Positions 12,870 to 24,650 are shown, numbered from the stretch's first letter. The stretch is DNA of 64,000 nt from Polytrichum commune (GCA_950295325.1 OX485805.1:19083501-19147500), one strand, 5' to 3'. The notes: a model not told the origin generated them from the letters alone. Made by a program: numbers and translations.

Positions 12870-13137
12870 ACGGTAAGCTTTAAGTGTAACTCAACACCAA
12901 GTTTCAAAACACGATAGCTTCTAGTAGTAATTCCATACAAGTTTTTTTTATGTTCTTTTTGTTTAAATTTTTTTAATACAAATTGAGGAATTCAATTGCA
13001 AAGGTAACCCAAAATACAACCAACCCGGGCAAGCCAACACAATCTGAGCGGTTCCATACAAGTCTCAACTTATCAATATAGAAGTTTTCCTTCATGTAAG
13101 TTATCCACATGTCCCGCATCTAGTGTCTAGATAGAAT

Positions 13138-13360
13138 TTTCGGCATGCATAATCGATTGAGATCCTAGTGGTGTTTCCAAGGCCAACCAATCACATGTTA
13201 TGATCTTCTGGTTTCTCTTCATTACTTTAAAGCACTTTCCATAGATTCCTTTAGAAAGATACATAATTTTCCTGAACGTCTTAAACTTCAAATGCTAAGT
13301 TTCTTAAACTCAACCAATCATCTCTAACTACAAATTGGTTCTTCCCGTTCATTGCCCGCA
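13138..13360 (+). repeat. RepB copy 1
   Basis: This is a diverged member of RepB (seven copies). The order of blocks is 'gcataatcgattgagatcct', 'tttccaaggccaacc', 'cacatgttatgatct', 'attccttt', 'cttaaacttcaa' and 'ggttcttcccgttcattg', as in the better-kept copy at 33361-33640. Confidence 0.65.
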
Positions 13361-13610
13361 TGTATGGGAGGGGTGGGCTTTTTTCCATGGCAAGAATCGT
13401 CTCCCAGTTGCAAACAAAAAGTACCACCCCTCCATGCATAATAGATATTTTGGGCCGTGTTTTCTACAGTTTTTGAGATGGACTGTTGTTGGTGGTTCAC
13501 ATGTGGTCCCAAGTTCCAAGTCTCTACATGGAGGCAGAGTCCCAACTTTTGAGCCCCAAGAAATTCAAATATGGTTTCTTTCATTGTAATTGGATCTTGA
13601 TTACTTTATG

Positions 13611-13611
13611 C

Positions 13612-13687
<76 letters not shown>

Positions 13688-13688
13688 A
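13611..13688. repeat. ACA trinucleotide microsatellite, about 25 units
   Basis: An uninterrupted CAA/ACA run of about 76 bp. Frames through it encode only poly-Asn or poly-Thr and should not be read as a gene. Confidence 0.95.
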
Positions 13689-13706
13689 CAAACAAAAAAA
13701 TGCACA

Positions 13707-13764
13707 GGACTTGTGTTGAGAGTTGAGTCTACCTTTAGCTCGACTCAACTCTCAACACAAGTCC
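13707..13764. repeat. Perfect 23-bp hairpin
   Basis: Bases 13707-13729 (starting GGACTTGTGTTGAG) pair perfectly with 13742-13764 (ending CTCAACACAAGTCC), with a 12-nt loop. It sits directly after the ACA microsatellite. Parts of the stem recur imperfectly at 13810-13930, which suggests a fold-back element. Confidence 0.85.
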
Positions 13765-14009
13765 AAAGACTTGCCTCCAAAAAGTGTTGCCATGTAGGCA
13801 TGCGTGCCATGCTTGAGAGTTAAGACTTGGGACCTTGTGTGAAGTGGTAAGTCCCGACTTCACATACTCTCAACGGCTGAGATTGCACAGATTGACCTCA
13901 AGTGACTTGGGACCCCATGTGAACATGCCCTCGAGAAGGTGCTAGAAGTACAAAACTAGAAGAAGTATATTATCTATTATATTTAGAATTTTGTACTAGG
14001 GGGATAGAT

Positions 14010-14160
14010 ATTCTAGTTGGCATTAGTAATCTTGTTATGCAATGCCTATTATAGTGGTCTTCGTGACTTGCCATGTAGCATCAAATGCAATATAGCACTA
14101 GTTTCTAGTTGCCACCTAATGATTGCAAGACAATTAGTGTGAGGTGACAACAACCCTCAA
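14010..14160 (+). repeat. RepI copy 2
   Basis: Shares 'gacttgccatgtagcatcaa', 'gttgccac' and 'gaggtgacaa' with RepI copies at 7840-8070 (same orientation) and 17035-17160 (reverse). Confidence 0.5.
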
Positions 14161-14304
14161 CTCTCAGATCACAAGCCAAATCATCATCATCATCATCACC
14201 ATGCCAAATCAGGAAAACAAATTAATTATCATCAACGATTAATTATGTGATATATGATAAGAGACTCAATTTATCCAAATATGAGAGCATTTGGATAACC
14301 TCAA

Positions 14305-14640
14305 GGTAAAATGTGCCTAATTCCAACATGACCATAATCCTAAAGACATGTGTTTACAAGAGATTGCACTACGTGTCCAAAATATGCGAACCATTCTAGA
14401 CTCAACAATCAGCATGATCGAGGAGACCTACACGACCACTCAAATGAGCACGAGAATCTTCGCTTTGACAATGGATATGATATTCATACGAACTCCAGAA
14501 ATTATGAGGCAAAATGGCTTGTGAGCATGATTTGGAAATATTAATCATCTCGCACGAACTCGGGGTTTCATTTCCTCAAGGAAGGAGAAGTGGGTGTAGA
14601 GAGAAAGTATTCAAATAACACACATCCACCTTATCTCCAA
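14305..14640 (+). repeat. RepA copy, forward orientation
   Basis: Ordered RepA blocks are well preserved: 'cctaattccaacatga', 'gtgtttacaagagattgcac', 'catgatcgaggagacctac', 'gatattcatacgaactcc', 'gaagtgggtgtagagagaaa'. A left part holding the 'cacctatatttgagtggtatg' block of other copies is missing, so this copy is internally deleted. Confidence 0.65.
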
Positions 14641-15262
14641 ATGGGGTAACATCGTGTACACAATGTTTTATGCATGAGTCCAAATTTGCTTACAACCTAG
14701 GCCCACCGCTTTTCCCCATGCATTGGTGGCTCCTCGCTCACCCTCTTCCTCCACTTGTATAAAGGAGGGTGACAATGATGGTGGGCGATGAAACAAAAGT
14801 GGTGCCGAGCTCACCATGCAAGATCTTTTGCCTATCATAGAAGCGAGGTGACCCCTAACCTTACAAATCAATTCGATCTCGCTTTGCTTATTACCTACAA
14901 CGGGAAACTTCCGGCTTCCACAAACCTTTTTTGGCCGTTCGATGGGATTGGTGAATTGTTAGCAATTGTGAATCATGAAAAATGTCGTTTCAAGTGTCAA
15001 AATCGGAGTTGAGATGCAAAAGTTATGAATGTTGTGGCTATTTTCTCTCTCTTAACATGGTCACGTACAAGTCTTCTCATTTGCAAGTTGTAATGATACG
15101 AGATGATGGGTGGAGATGACACATAAATGGGTCAACCTCCTCCCAATGTGAAGATCAAAGGGTTGTTTGGATCAAGTTATCGTAGTGTTACAATGAGTAT
15201 CTACAAGTGAAAAGGATGAGAGGATGTGGACTCTTTATCGAGTACTTTTTTTGAGGGGGGGG
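14641..15262. other. Unassigned; patch shared with 49500-49600
   Basis: Near 14950-15030 the block 'aattgtgaatcatgaaaa' followed by 'ggagttgagatgcaaa' recurs at about 49520-49580, and in weaker reverse form near 36590-36655. An open frame at 14788-15012 covers it but is not supported by any motif. Confidence 0.4.
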
Positions 15263-15465
15263 TCTAATTAGTGTGGGTTATCATTTGAAATTATGCATTG
15301 CTCTAACATTTTTATTGAGAGTATTGTTTTTTTACCCAAATAACATAAGTTGTCAGTATGCACGTCGAAGAATATGATATAAAGTAGTTGGTAAAAGAAA
15401 TAACGTCAGTAAGAAGTTATTGCAACCTATAACTCTGAATGGTAACCCACACTAATTAAACAAAA
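15263..15465. mobile_element. RepF element, copy 2
   Basis: The left arm 'taattagtgtgggttatcat' pairs with the right arm ending 'ggtaacccacactaatta'. The arms are about 50 bp. The core, with 'acccaaataacataagttgt', matches the core of 38331-38546 in reverse, so the two are the same subfamily inserted in opposite orientation. Confidence 0.65.
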
Positions 15466-15769
15466 TAGTGTAGTGTAATGGATAAATTTAAATTGAAAAA
15501 TGAGTCATTTTCCTCTTAACATGTTATGTAGCGTATGTGTTGAGACATTTCATGAGCTACAACCAACCTCCTTAGTAAATCATGGGAGGTGCCATGTAGA
15601 AAAGAAAGGCATTTTGCTTATTATGCAAAATGTTTAACATAAAATTAATATCATCTGCTATAAATAGAGAATACACAATCATTATGCACATGCTAAAAGC
15701 GTTTTAAGGCGAATGTTCCATTAGCAAATCTATGGTGAAGTTTCACCATAAGTTGGATTGAAAATTGAA

Positions 15770-16030
15770 CCTTTGTTGAGTTGGTTATGTTTATCAAAAG
15801 TGCATGTGTGTTGATTCCTTAAATGAATACCCAAGTCTCCCAATTATGTTGATTATTGAGTCTATAATGGTTGATAAATTTGGCACACATAGTCCAATCT
15901 CTTTTGAACACATATCTTGTTGGGTTTTGTTCATAAATGTAGCCTAACCTCACACCATTCAAATATAGGTGTCCAATTGAGATAAGCTTTTGAGTATGGC
16001 ATGCACACCTTTAGATATGTGGGCTTTGTG
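15770..16030 (-). repeat. RepA copy, reverse orientation
   Basis: Blocks 'caaaagtgcatgtgtgttga', 'ttatgttgattattgagt', 'tttgaacacat' and 'attcaaataggtgtccaatt'-like sequence are in the same order as at 17390-17640 and 21480-21740. Confidence 0.6.
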
Positions 16031-16199
16031 TGGCCACTCTTCTTAATTAAAGACACCAATGACATATGAGGAATATATAGCAAGACTTGTAGTTTTTAAA
16101 AAGCGGACACTAAACACACATGTGTTATGATGACATTGGATTGTGTGCTCTGTAAAACTGTCTCTAGGTCCCATATGGAACACAATTGAGAGCAACTAA

Positions 16200-16510
16200 G
16201 GTAGAGGGGCCCTTTCCCGCTCGGGTCCTTAAACTGCTTACTAGACCTATCCAACCAAGAGGTACATTATAGCTTCCAACCTCAAATTTCTATGTAATCA
16301 TGGTGTACATTTTTGGGGTGAGTGGTTTTGGGTACCCCTATGAGTTCTCCTTCCAAAATTCATAACTAACTCAATATTAATCCAAAATTAATTATTCCAA
16401 TTGGTCCAATTTCCAATGTACTTTGCACATCTTCCAAGATTGATTCCCCCTTAATAACTCCCCAATGAACATGCCAATCTGAAATTCGAGCGGGAAAGGG
16501 CCCCTCTACC
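16200..16510. mobile_element. MITE-6, PIF/Harbinger-like (TAA duplication)
   Basis: The element has perfect terminal inverted repeats of about 24 bp, starting GGTAGAGGGGCCCTTTCCCG. It is flanked by TAA at 16197-16199 and 16511-16513. A 3-bp TWA target duplication is the signature of PIF/Harbinger elements. At 311 bp with no frame it is non-autonomous and needs a transposase in trans. The core is AT-rich with no inner symmetry. The arms are almost free of mutations, so insertion is probably recent. It is a single copy in this window. Confidence 0.85.
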
Positions 16511-17034
16511 TAATGTGATCAATATGATAGTAGAATCTTCACTTTGACCTCTTGTATCTTTTCACTTCTACTGAGCCTATTTTGTAAAGTTGACATGACA
16601 ATTTTTGTGATTCGCAATTGCTAACTAGACGAGACAGTTCTCGAGCCAATCCAATGGCCATAAATGTTTGTGAAGTCTCTTACAATGGGGCCACATAAAA
16701 ATAACTACAACTATGGTGGTGCTTGGTTTTATGCATGATAAATAAATTACCTAAGACAGAGCATACTAAAAGCATTGCCCCACTTGAAACCAACAACATG
16801 AAATCTTGCATAATAAGTGCATATTAAATATGATAATGTATAGTACTTTAACATCATGAATGTTTTAGACGTTTGACTCCATAAATAGCATCAGCGTCCC
16901 CAAATTAGTCTAGTTAGGTTTTAATTGGAATGAATTGGCCCTCATCTTGTTTTTACCAAAGCCCTTTCATCCATAATGGATGAGAGTGCATAGATGCTAT
17001 GAAACCTTTCTAAGTAAACTATACATCGAATTTA
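16511..17034. repeat. RepA-associated sequence, fragmented
   Basis: The block 'ccaatggccataa' followed by 'ggggccacataa' near 16650-16695 recurs near 52725-52775, next to another RepA copy. The 'aaccaacaacatgaaatctt' to 'gcataataagtgcatatta' run near 16790-16830 resembles 58330-58390. I treat it as decayed RepA-type sequence. Confidence 0.45.
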
Positions 17035-17160
17035 GTGTGGCCAAGACATTCTCATCGGCGACTTGAGTCAACGATCTTGCAGTCACTTGGTGGTGACCGT
17101 AGAAGGTGGCAAGTAACACTTGCTACTACATGATAAGTCACGGAGATCACTCTGATTAAC
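17035..17160 (-). repeat. RepI copy 3, reverse orientation
   Basis: Read in reverse it gives 'gacttatcatgtagtagcaa', 'gttgccacctt' and 'agtgactgcaagat', matching RepI at 14010-14160. Confidence 0.45.
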
Positions 17161-17389
17161 ATGGCACATCAATTTTGATGTCAGACTTTACCAAATATAT
17201 AGTCCTCAAATCTCATTTTCAATAGGAAGCTCTCGTATTGTGGAACTCCGTATACTAAGGTACGCATGGTTTATTCGGTTCATCTTTTTCTTGTACTCCA
17301 TCTTCTATTGATCATATTTATGTGCTCAAATCCATGTTGAACTAGCAAATCTTTAGCAAGACATCAACAAAAACCGTAGCGAGAATAAC

Positions 17390-17640
17390 ACCTCCCTTGA
17401 TGTAGTCATGGTTATCAAAATCGCATGTTTGTTGATTCCTTAACTAACTTCATAAGTCCTCCCAATTACGTTCACTATTGAATATGGAGTAGTTAATCAA
17501 ATTTGAAGACACAATTCATTCTTTTTTGAACACGTGTCTTTAAAGTGTTAGTTCCTTGGCCCTCACCAAACTACACCCCAATCAAACACATGTGTTCAAT
17601 TAAGAGAAAAATAATCGAATAACACCCGCATACCTTAATC
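17390..17640 (-). repeat. RepA copy, reverse orientation
   Basis: Matches the reverse RepA copies at 15770 and 21480: 'gtttgttgattccttaa', 'aattacgttcactattgaat', 'tttttgaacacgtgtctt', then 'caattaagag'. Confidence 0.6.
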
Positions 17641-17904
17641 ACACTATTTGTATGGACGGGTGCTTTATGTAGACACGGGTGATGGGGAATGCAACCCTAA
17701 AGTATGTGGCACACAAAGTAAGATTTGTAGCTTTTCCTAGGCTATCAAAGTTGGTGACGTCTGGAGCTTGTCGGTTCACTTTCAAGAAGGGGAAAAAGGT
17801 TAGGTGCACACACGAAAGGTCTCATACTTTAGAAGGTGGCATCCTCAACGCACGCTCACTTTCCAACAAACCCATTCTCCTAGCTTGTGATTGTATTTGG
17901 TTAC
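17641..17904. other. Short unassigned spacer between RepA copies
   Basis: An open frame of 77 codons (17679-17912) lies here. It has no recognisable motif and I do not call it a gene. Confidence 0.3.
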
Positions 17905-18260
17905 ATACCTAAGGTGGATGTGGCTAATTCGGTGCCCGGCCTTTAACGGACACCTATATTTTAGGTAGTATATGGTTGGATGTGGATCTAAGAACAAACC
18001 CCATAAAGGCATGTGTTGAAAAGTGGTTGGATTACATGCTCCAAATGTGTTACTCATGCTGGATGCACTGTTCAACATGATCGAGGGGACCTACATGATC
18101 AATGAATAACTCGAAGATATTTGATGTTGACATTGTGTAAGATAATAATACGAGCTCCAAAAAGCACGAGGAGAGTGGTTACGGACATGATTTGCATTTG
18201 TTAATCATCTCGCACTAATTGCATGTTTCATATCCTACGAGAAGTGATGCGGGGAAGAAA
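17905..18260 (+). repeat. RepA copy, forward orientation
   Basis: Well-kept order: 'ggacacctatattttaggta', 'gtggatctaagaacaaacc', 'gcatgtgttga', 'catgatcgaggggacctaca', 'atcatctcgcactaattgca' and 'tttcatatcctacgagaagt'. Confidence 0.65.
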
Positions 18261-18454
18261 ATGTCCGTTTAGGGACCCACTTGCCTTGAACCGAAACTTG
18301 ACTCCATACCTAGCACGAGGACCCATCCCCCATGCCAAGAAGATTTAGCGAAAGGGCAAAACAAAAAGCAACGGATCCACACCGTCCCGTCCCAAAAGTA
18401 AAGTATTTCTTGGCCACATCACTTAAGTGCAAACTTGAGAATGTGGTTTAAAGT

Positions 18455-18815
18455 AGGCATGTAGATGTGCCTAAATTCAACATAGCAATAAAATGGACAC
18501 CTATAATTTGAGTGTTGTGTGGTTAAGTGTGGGTCTAAGTATGCATACCAAAAAACATGTGTTCAAAAGAGATTGAACTCACGCTCAAATTATATTAAAC
18601 ATTATTGGTTCAATAGTCAACATGGTTGGAAGGAGCTATATGACCACTTAATGGATAATGAATAATATATTCATATGAGCTCCAAAAATTATGAGTCAAA
18701 TGGCTATGAGAATCATATGAATTTCTTAATCACATTGCCATGTATATGTGTTGTACATCCCTTGAGAAGTGGGTGCATAGAGAAACATATATTCAAATAA
18801 CACACATTTATCTTG
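18455..18815 (+). repeat. RepA copy, forward orientation
   Basis: A second forward copy about 200 bp after the previous one: 'atgtgcctaaattcaacat', 'ggacacctataatttgagtg', 'catgtgttcaaaagagattg', 'catatgagctccaaaaatta' and 'gagaagtgggtgcatagaga'. The two copies differ by many substitutions, so this is not a recent tandem duplication. Confidence 0.65.
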
Positions 18816-19189
18816 GCAATGCAAATTAAAGGAGAAGCCCCGGCCTCTTGGAGAAGGTTATTCTCTTATATGTATGTAGAAAACCACCTCCCATTTCTTG
18901 AGTTTCTAAATGTTGCAATAACTGACTCGTTTGAGAATCAATCTCCTTGTGGAATACAAACGCCTATCCACATGTCAACTCAAATTCGTATGCAAGCACC
19001 GGCATTTCCTCCCCATTGTTCACATGGTTAAATGACGTGACAACCAATAAGATATCATTTTTCTTCTTTACTTCTACACAAATACATGGGTGGTAGTTGC
19101 ATGACATCATCATCCAACAAGAAATGACCGTAATGACAAGTTGCAACGTCATTCGATCATCTCATGTTTAGATCGTCGTGTCATTTACA
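18816..19189. other. Unassigned sequence
   Basis: I see no gene and no repeat match. Overlapping frames at 18813-19031 and 18964-19152 have no motif. Confidence 0.35.
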
Positions 19190-19690
19190 TACAACATTTG
19201 TACTACATGTGTATGGTATTTATAGTGTCGCATGTGTAGTACTATCACTTACTTTATTTTGAGGTGTATGCTAGGTTACACTAGTGACCAACAACTTCAC
19301 CATTTGGTATCACCTCATGACACTTGGCATTCGAGTGTGGATACTGATATCTTGGCATGAGTATGGTCAATAATGTTGTATGGTGCATGAAGATGTTACA
19401 CAACGGTCTACAAGTTGACTAAAGTGTGCACAAACGACACTTGGTATTAGCGTGCTCAAGAATATCCTCCTCTTGCATACCAAAATGTAAACACGAGAAT
19501 CTTCCCATTAGGATGCTCAATAATATCTTCCTCTTGCATAAGAGAATGCAAAACTATCATCTTGAATATCCCAATGTGCTACACAAAATGTCATAACGTA
19601 AACAATTTCTTCACTTAAACAGTTACTTATGTTGACAAATAGAATCATATTGGCAATTAGCGGATGTGACACTTTAAGACATGTAAAGTA
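19190..19690 (+). mobile_element. RepC copy 1, inverted-repeat family, right end eroded
   Basis: This copy aligns throughout with the RepC copy at 24061-26010 read in reverse. Shared blocks are 'ggtatttatagtgtcgcat', 'ttgaggtgtatgctaggtta', 'gttacacaacggtctacaag', 'cttcctcttgcata', 'gcaaaactatcatcttga' and 'aacagttacttatgttga'. It lacks the LINE and RepD insertions present in the other copy, so it serves as an empty-site reference. Its right terminal repeat cannot be recognised beyond about 19690. Confidence 0.65.
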
Positions 19691-20030
19691 GCCGACCCAT
19701 TCATGACCACCCCATTTTTGTAGCTCAAGCCTACCTAATTCCGTGCAACACATTATCAATCTTTGATCAATGCTGATAAGTCGTGGTCAAACTCAACTTA
19801 TCCAAATGTTAGTGGTTCAGTTGACAACTAGGTTTAGATTGCAAATTTAGGTGCCACAGTTATCAATCACGGGAATCAAGCGCTCTCGGTTTTGTACCTG
19901 AGAGGTGATTAGAAATAAGGTCGCCTATATCACAAGTATAGATCAAAGAGAATATGCACTTAAAGGATTCGTAGTATTGATTATTGGAAAAAAAATTCAA
20001 TGAAAGAGCACAAATTGCTTCTTATTTCTC
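19691..20030. other. Unassigned sequence
   Basis: No gene, RNA or matched repeat. Ends at the target duplication of MITE-1 copy 1. Confidence 0.35.
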
Positions 20031-20038
20031 TTCTCTAC

Positions 20039-20386
20039 CTCGGGGGGGGGGGGTAGTCATTGGTTGGAGTAGCAGTATACGTGCGAACAAATGATAGGGT
20101 ATTTTAAAAACATGGGGGCTAAAAATTATAAATGGACTTAAGAGTAATATAGGGTATAAAAAATGGCATTGGACATCTTTAAAGTACTATAGGGTATGGA
20201 ATAATAAGTAATTTGGAATTATAAGTAATGCAAGCCATTTTTCTATTAACCCAAAGTAGAAATTTACATAATGATAGCATGTGAAAAAAAGAAGAGAATT
20301 GAAAGTAATACCCCCCTATAAAATAGTGGTTGTTCGCACCTATATCCTTAACTTTTTAACACACTGCCCCCCCCCCCCCCCCCGAG
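20039..20386 (+). mobile_element. MITE-1 copy 1, hAT-like (8-bp duplication)
   Basis: The element runs CTC(G)n to (C)nGAG and is flanked by a perfect 8-bp repeat TTCTCTAC at 20031-20038 and 20387-20394. The terminal inverted repeats are CTC plus poly-G (12 G at the left end, 17 C at the right). A subterminal inverted motif, GTGCGAACAA, occurs near both ends. An 8-bp duplication is typical of hAT elements. At 348 bp with no frame it is non-autonomous. It is nearly identical to the copies at 38837-39175 (inverted) and 61883-62223. Confidence 0.9.
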
Positions 20387-21479
20387 TTCTCTACATGAGG
20401 ATCCCCCCCCCCCCAATAATCTTACACCTAAACCGCACATAGGCTAAAATCTCTTAATTGGTTGAGAATGGGTCACCTACCTTAGGCTACCTCTGGCCCC
20501 TTATGAGTTAGTTGATTCCACGCTCCAATTTTTTGCAAATACTAAGCTTAAGGTTGAGGCATCTATGACCAATAAAATAAGAGGGTTTGCATCTATTTAA
20601 GAGGAGTAATAGCGGGAAATTTTTATTTCTTGCGGAGAGAAACAAATTAAAAGGAAAATGCAAAAATAAAATAAAATTCATGTATATGGAATTATTTAAA
20701 CAGTTTACAAATTTCAAAGCGGTAAAGTTAGGACAACACATAGTCGATCCATATGTTAACCCATAACCGCTCATCTAACTTCTAATGCTCGGCTACGATA
20801 ATTGTCAAAACTCTTATGAAGATAATCGATCACAAGCCGTTGCCACCACATAAACTTCAACTCAACTCACCTGCAACATATAAATCTCATCCATGTCGGC
20901 AGTCCATGACCATAGTGAACAATTGAATGGACCTGATCGACTATGGATGCCTCGACCTTATAAGCCCATGCCAATTGCCACAAACTCCAACACTCTTCGT
21001 TCTCTTCCCCCCAAAACCAAACGAGTTCGGACATGTGATCCGAGGCCCCATTGGTCCATGAAAGGAGGCACGCCACTTGTCACTAGCCCACAACCCCCCC
21101 CCCCCCCCAAACACCCACCCACAAAACGCCATAGTATAATCTATAATTAGCAAGAAGGAAGAAGGTATAGAGGAGAATGAGAGCGGTAACCTCCACGAAG
21201 CTCCCCTTTAAAACACACATCAACCTTCCCATGACTTAAGTTATTAAGACATAAAGGCATTTTGAACACAAGTGGGCGGCAGCTGGGTCACGGTTGTTGG
21301 CCCATTAAGTGAAAAAAATTAAGTGGTTTAATTGTTGTTTGTTGTGTGTGGATAGTGGGTGCATGTATGGGCTCACGTGGTGACACTACCCGAGGAATGT
21401 GGGTGCCGTTTGGTTCATTTCTCATGTTCTCCAACTTCTACCGATTAGATTTACATAACAAAACTCATGTTGCATTAGT
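20387..21479. other. Unassigned; poly-C tracts at 20403-20414 and 21094-21108
   Basis: A C12 and a C15 tract are present. Overlapping frames at 20893-21150 carry no motif. I see no supported gene. Confidence 0.4.
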
Positions 21480-21740
21480 AAATCTACTTCGAAGTATATA
21501 TGGAAACCGACCTCCCCTGATTTAGTTATGATTATTGGAAGTGCATGTTTGTCGATTTTTTGATTAGATACACATTTTCTTCATTGTTGCGTAGATTGTT
21601 AAGTGTTTAGGGGTGTAGTCGAATCTCTTTCAAACACGTGTCTTTATGATGTTTGCTCACCGAACCACATACCAATCAAATAAAGGGGTTCGATTACGAA
21701 AAACGAACTCAAGACCCATCTACCTTAAGTTATCTTCCAA
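21480..21740 (-). repeat. RepA copy, reverse orientation
   Basis: Blocks 'ttatgattattggaagtgca', 'tgtttgtcgatt', 'ttcaaacacgtgtctt' and 'accaatcaaataaaggggtt' follow RepA order. Confidence 0.6.
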
Positions 21741-21859
21741 TGACATGTTTCTTACATAAGGTGGGTGGGTCTTAAATGGTCATTTTTTCCGACAAGCCCA
21801 CTCTATGTTGCCCTCCGCATCATACACGACAAAAAATAAAATTGGTCATACAACTCTCA

Positions 21860-22230
21860 CTCAAATAGCGTCGATTGTTGTAGGATATGAAACATGCGAT
21901 TAAGTGACTATGAGATAGTTAGCAAATCCAAATCCTCTTTCCTCGTGATTGTTGGAGCTCATATGCTTATCTTGTTCACTATCAAAATGAAGAGTCTCAT
22001 GCTTATTAAATGGTCGTATAGGTATGAGAGAGTCGACATAAAGGTCTACATTACCCCCCCCCCCCCTTGTGTAAACTCTTGAGCCTAGAATGGTTATCAT
22101 ACTTTGAGCATGTAGTCCAATCTTTAAACACAAGTCTTTCTAGTATCTATTATTGGATCCGCACCTTACCACGTACCACTCAAGTACATGTGTCCAATTA
22201 AGATAGGTGACCGAATTAGGCACATCTACG
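21860..22230 (-). repeat. RepA copy, reverse orientation, with poly-C
   Basis: A long reverse RepA copy: 'taggatatgaaacatgcgat', 'gttagcaaatccaaatcctc', 'ttggagctcatatgctta', then a C tract near 22053-22068, then 'gtctttctagtatctatta' and 'gtgtccaattaagatagg'. The same order surrounds the two MITE-3 insertions at 54175-54945. Confidence 0.65.
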
Positions 22231-22560
22231 TTGAGGTTGGTGGTGCTAAAACCGACACCCCACCCAAATCAACACCCTACAATATTGCAAAATAAGTACG
22301 TATTGATCCTAAAAGTGTTCACCGTCTTAAACATCAGGCTATTGTCACGTTGGTTATGGATCCTCCATCAATGAAAGGTTGAACCCTTGTAATCTATGTT
22401 GCAATTGGGTGGTTGTTGGCATGTATTTGACTTGATTTTTGCATGTTGTGTGCGGATTGTAGACGTGTGTACGTACAGTTCATATGATGACACTAAGTAA
22501 GCTCCAATGGCCAACTTCTTATATAAGGTAGATGGTGCTAAAACCAACGTCCTTGAACAT
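22231..22560. repeat. RepA-associated 'gctaaaaccaac' segments
   Basis: 'ggtggtgctaaaaccgacac' and 'gtagatggtgctaaaaccaa' occur at both sides of this stretch, and related lines occur near 31200-31270, 52775-52850 and 58320-58400. They are probably the outer parts of long RepA elements. Confidence 0.45.
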
Positions 22561-23953
22561 GGTTGTAACAAATCCAAGCCTACATGTCATGAGCTCTCTA
22601 CTTGGAGCTTTTGGTGAGTAAATAAACTCATCTATCGAGAATGTTAAAATGCATTGTCTTATTCTATAATATCCTAGACAATTATATGTCTACAAAACAA
22701 GATTCCAAAGGAAATGGCATCAAATACCCCAAATCAACTAGTAAAGCCCATTTAAACATATACTACATGGGGCTTATTTTCACTAGAGCCCGACGGCTGA
22801 TTCTACCCACTTAGATGCCATGAAACCTAAGCCCGATGGTTATTCATGTCTAGAAATGGTAGTTTAACAAGTTGACTTCACATAGCATTGCTAAGCCCTA
22901 CTTGCAGTCACTCTAGGCATGAGAATACTACGGCCGATGACTGCGAATAAACATGTTGTAATTATTAAAACAAAAGGACAATCTAAGTCTAAGTGTCACA
23001 ACAAGGTCCCCATAAAACATGGCATCTCTTGTATACAGGATGGATGCACGAGCACAAGAATTAGGAATGCTATGGAACAATTCAAATTTCTACATAACAT
23101 TGCTTGTTTCGCCAACCACCGATGTTGTGAGCCAATGTAAATTAGGCAATGACATAGACCAACCACATTGGCGGGCTTAGTAGCACATAGCCTTTTCACA
23201 ACAATCATATGACTCTTGGGCAACTATTTCACGTCACTGGAAAATTGTCCGACCTCATCGGGGAAACCATAAACCTACCATAGTGTTCATTTGCCTTCTC
23301 TTTTTTTTACCAATGTAACCCAATTGCCTAGGACGCATATGATGGTAGTATTTCCACACAACCGTCAGTTTTGACTTGCCTTCCCATGCCTAGACCTAGC
23401 TCTCAATTTGGACAAAATTCAATATCTATGAACTAATGTAGGAACTAACTAGACATTATCATGGGTCCACAATCCCCTCTCATGCCTACTCAATAATGTT
23501 ATGTAAGGTAAGAATTCGCACTAAACCAACGCTACCAACATATGGGTCCTAGGCAATCACCATGATGCGATGGTGAGAGAAGCATGCAAAGTCATCCATG
23601 TGTGTAATATGATTTCCAAATGTTCCCGTGACGTTGGAGAATTTCTCAACGATGCAGGTCAATTTGCCCATGACTCATATGCTTGTAGTGCAATGTGCAT
23701 GCCTCATCAAATGTGGTACTATGCTTGGGCTCATGCATTCAAATTCGTTCCTTGTTTGCAATATATATAAATCTCGCAAATGTACTTAACTTGGAAGTTA
23801 GTAGCCCCCCCCCCCCCCATTCCGGTTGACATTGACAATATGAGAAATCTTGCAACAGCTTTTAGGAGGTCAACTGTTCTAACGAACATCTCGTAGTTTA
23901 CATATATTGGAATATGCATGAGTCTAGTAGCAAAGGATTTGTGGTTGTATAAG

Positions 23954-23955
<2 letters not shown>
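22561..23955. other. Unassigned; poly-C near 23804-23818
   Basis: No supported gene. Several 60-75 codon frames overlap on both strands without motifs. It matches none of the window's repeats as far as I can see. Confidence 0.4.

Positions 23956-24015
<60 letters not shown>
23956..24015. repeat. Compound (TA)n(GT)n microsatellite
   Basis: A TA run of about 28 bp passes directly into a GT run of about 32 bp. Confidence 0.95.
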
Positions 24016-24017
<2 letters not shown>

Positions 24018-24205
24018 GGTACTACTAGGTATATGATATACTATACGAGTAAGCATTGAACGACACCGTTTATGGTATTTAGTGTCACATATACTATTTG
24101 CGAAGTGCCTAAACTAGACACCTAGAGGTCTCAAAGTGTCATGTCCTCTAATTGCCAATATGGTATGATTCATCAACATAAGTAACTGTTACAAGTGAAA
24201 TTTTA

Positions 24206-24545
24206 TTTATATTACACTCTAACCTCTCAGATGTCATGCACATGGCCAACCAAAGTGCACGTGATGTTAAGGACACATGTGGTGTTAACATGGATGCATG
24301 ATAATAGAGAAACTGTGTAGCATGTGATAGTATGGAATAACACATAGTCAATAATGAAAACAATGACAATGTGATGTGTGTCGAGCATGTGGTTTGAATT
24401 CTTTGGTGGGCTATTTCAACGTCGAAACCCATGGTATACGGGGGATATGTGACAACAAGGAGGGAGATTTAAACTAAGCACATCCGTTCCCTAGGGTTTT
24501 CGGGATATAAGAGAGGGATTGACATTACGGAGGTTATGGTGTATG
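24206..24545 (+). mobile_element. RepD copy 2 nested in RepC
   Basis: The left end ACACTCTAACCTCTCAGATG and the reverse complement of the right end ACACCATAACCTCCGTAATG form imperfect terminal inverted repeats. The inner blocks 'accaaagtgcacgtgatgtt' and 'gttaacatggatgcatgata' match 47330-47690. It interrupts the RepC alignment, which identifies its boundaries. Confidence 0.6.
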
Positions 24546-24650
24546 ACAATATGAGTAGCATGTTTAGATACTTGAGATGATAGTTTTGCATTTTAGTATG
24601 CAAGGGGAAGGCGTTTATGGAGCATACTCATGGCAAATGTCATGTGTTCA

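Noticed and set aside
13486-13823. Frames with long poly-Thr and poly-Asn
   Set aside because: They are created by the ACA microsatellite and have no support on either side.
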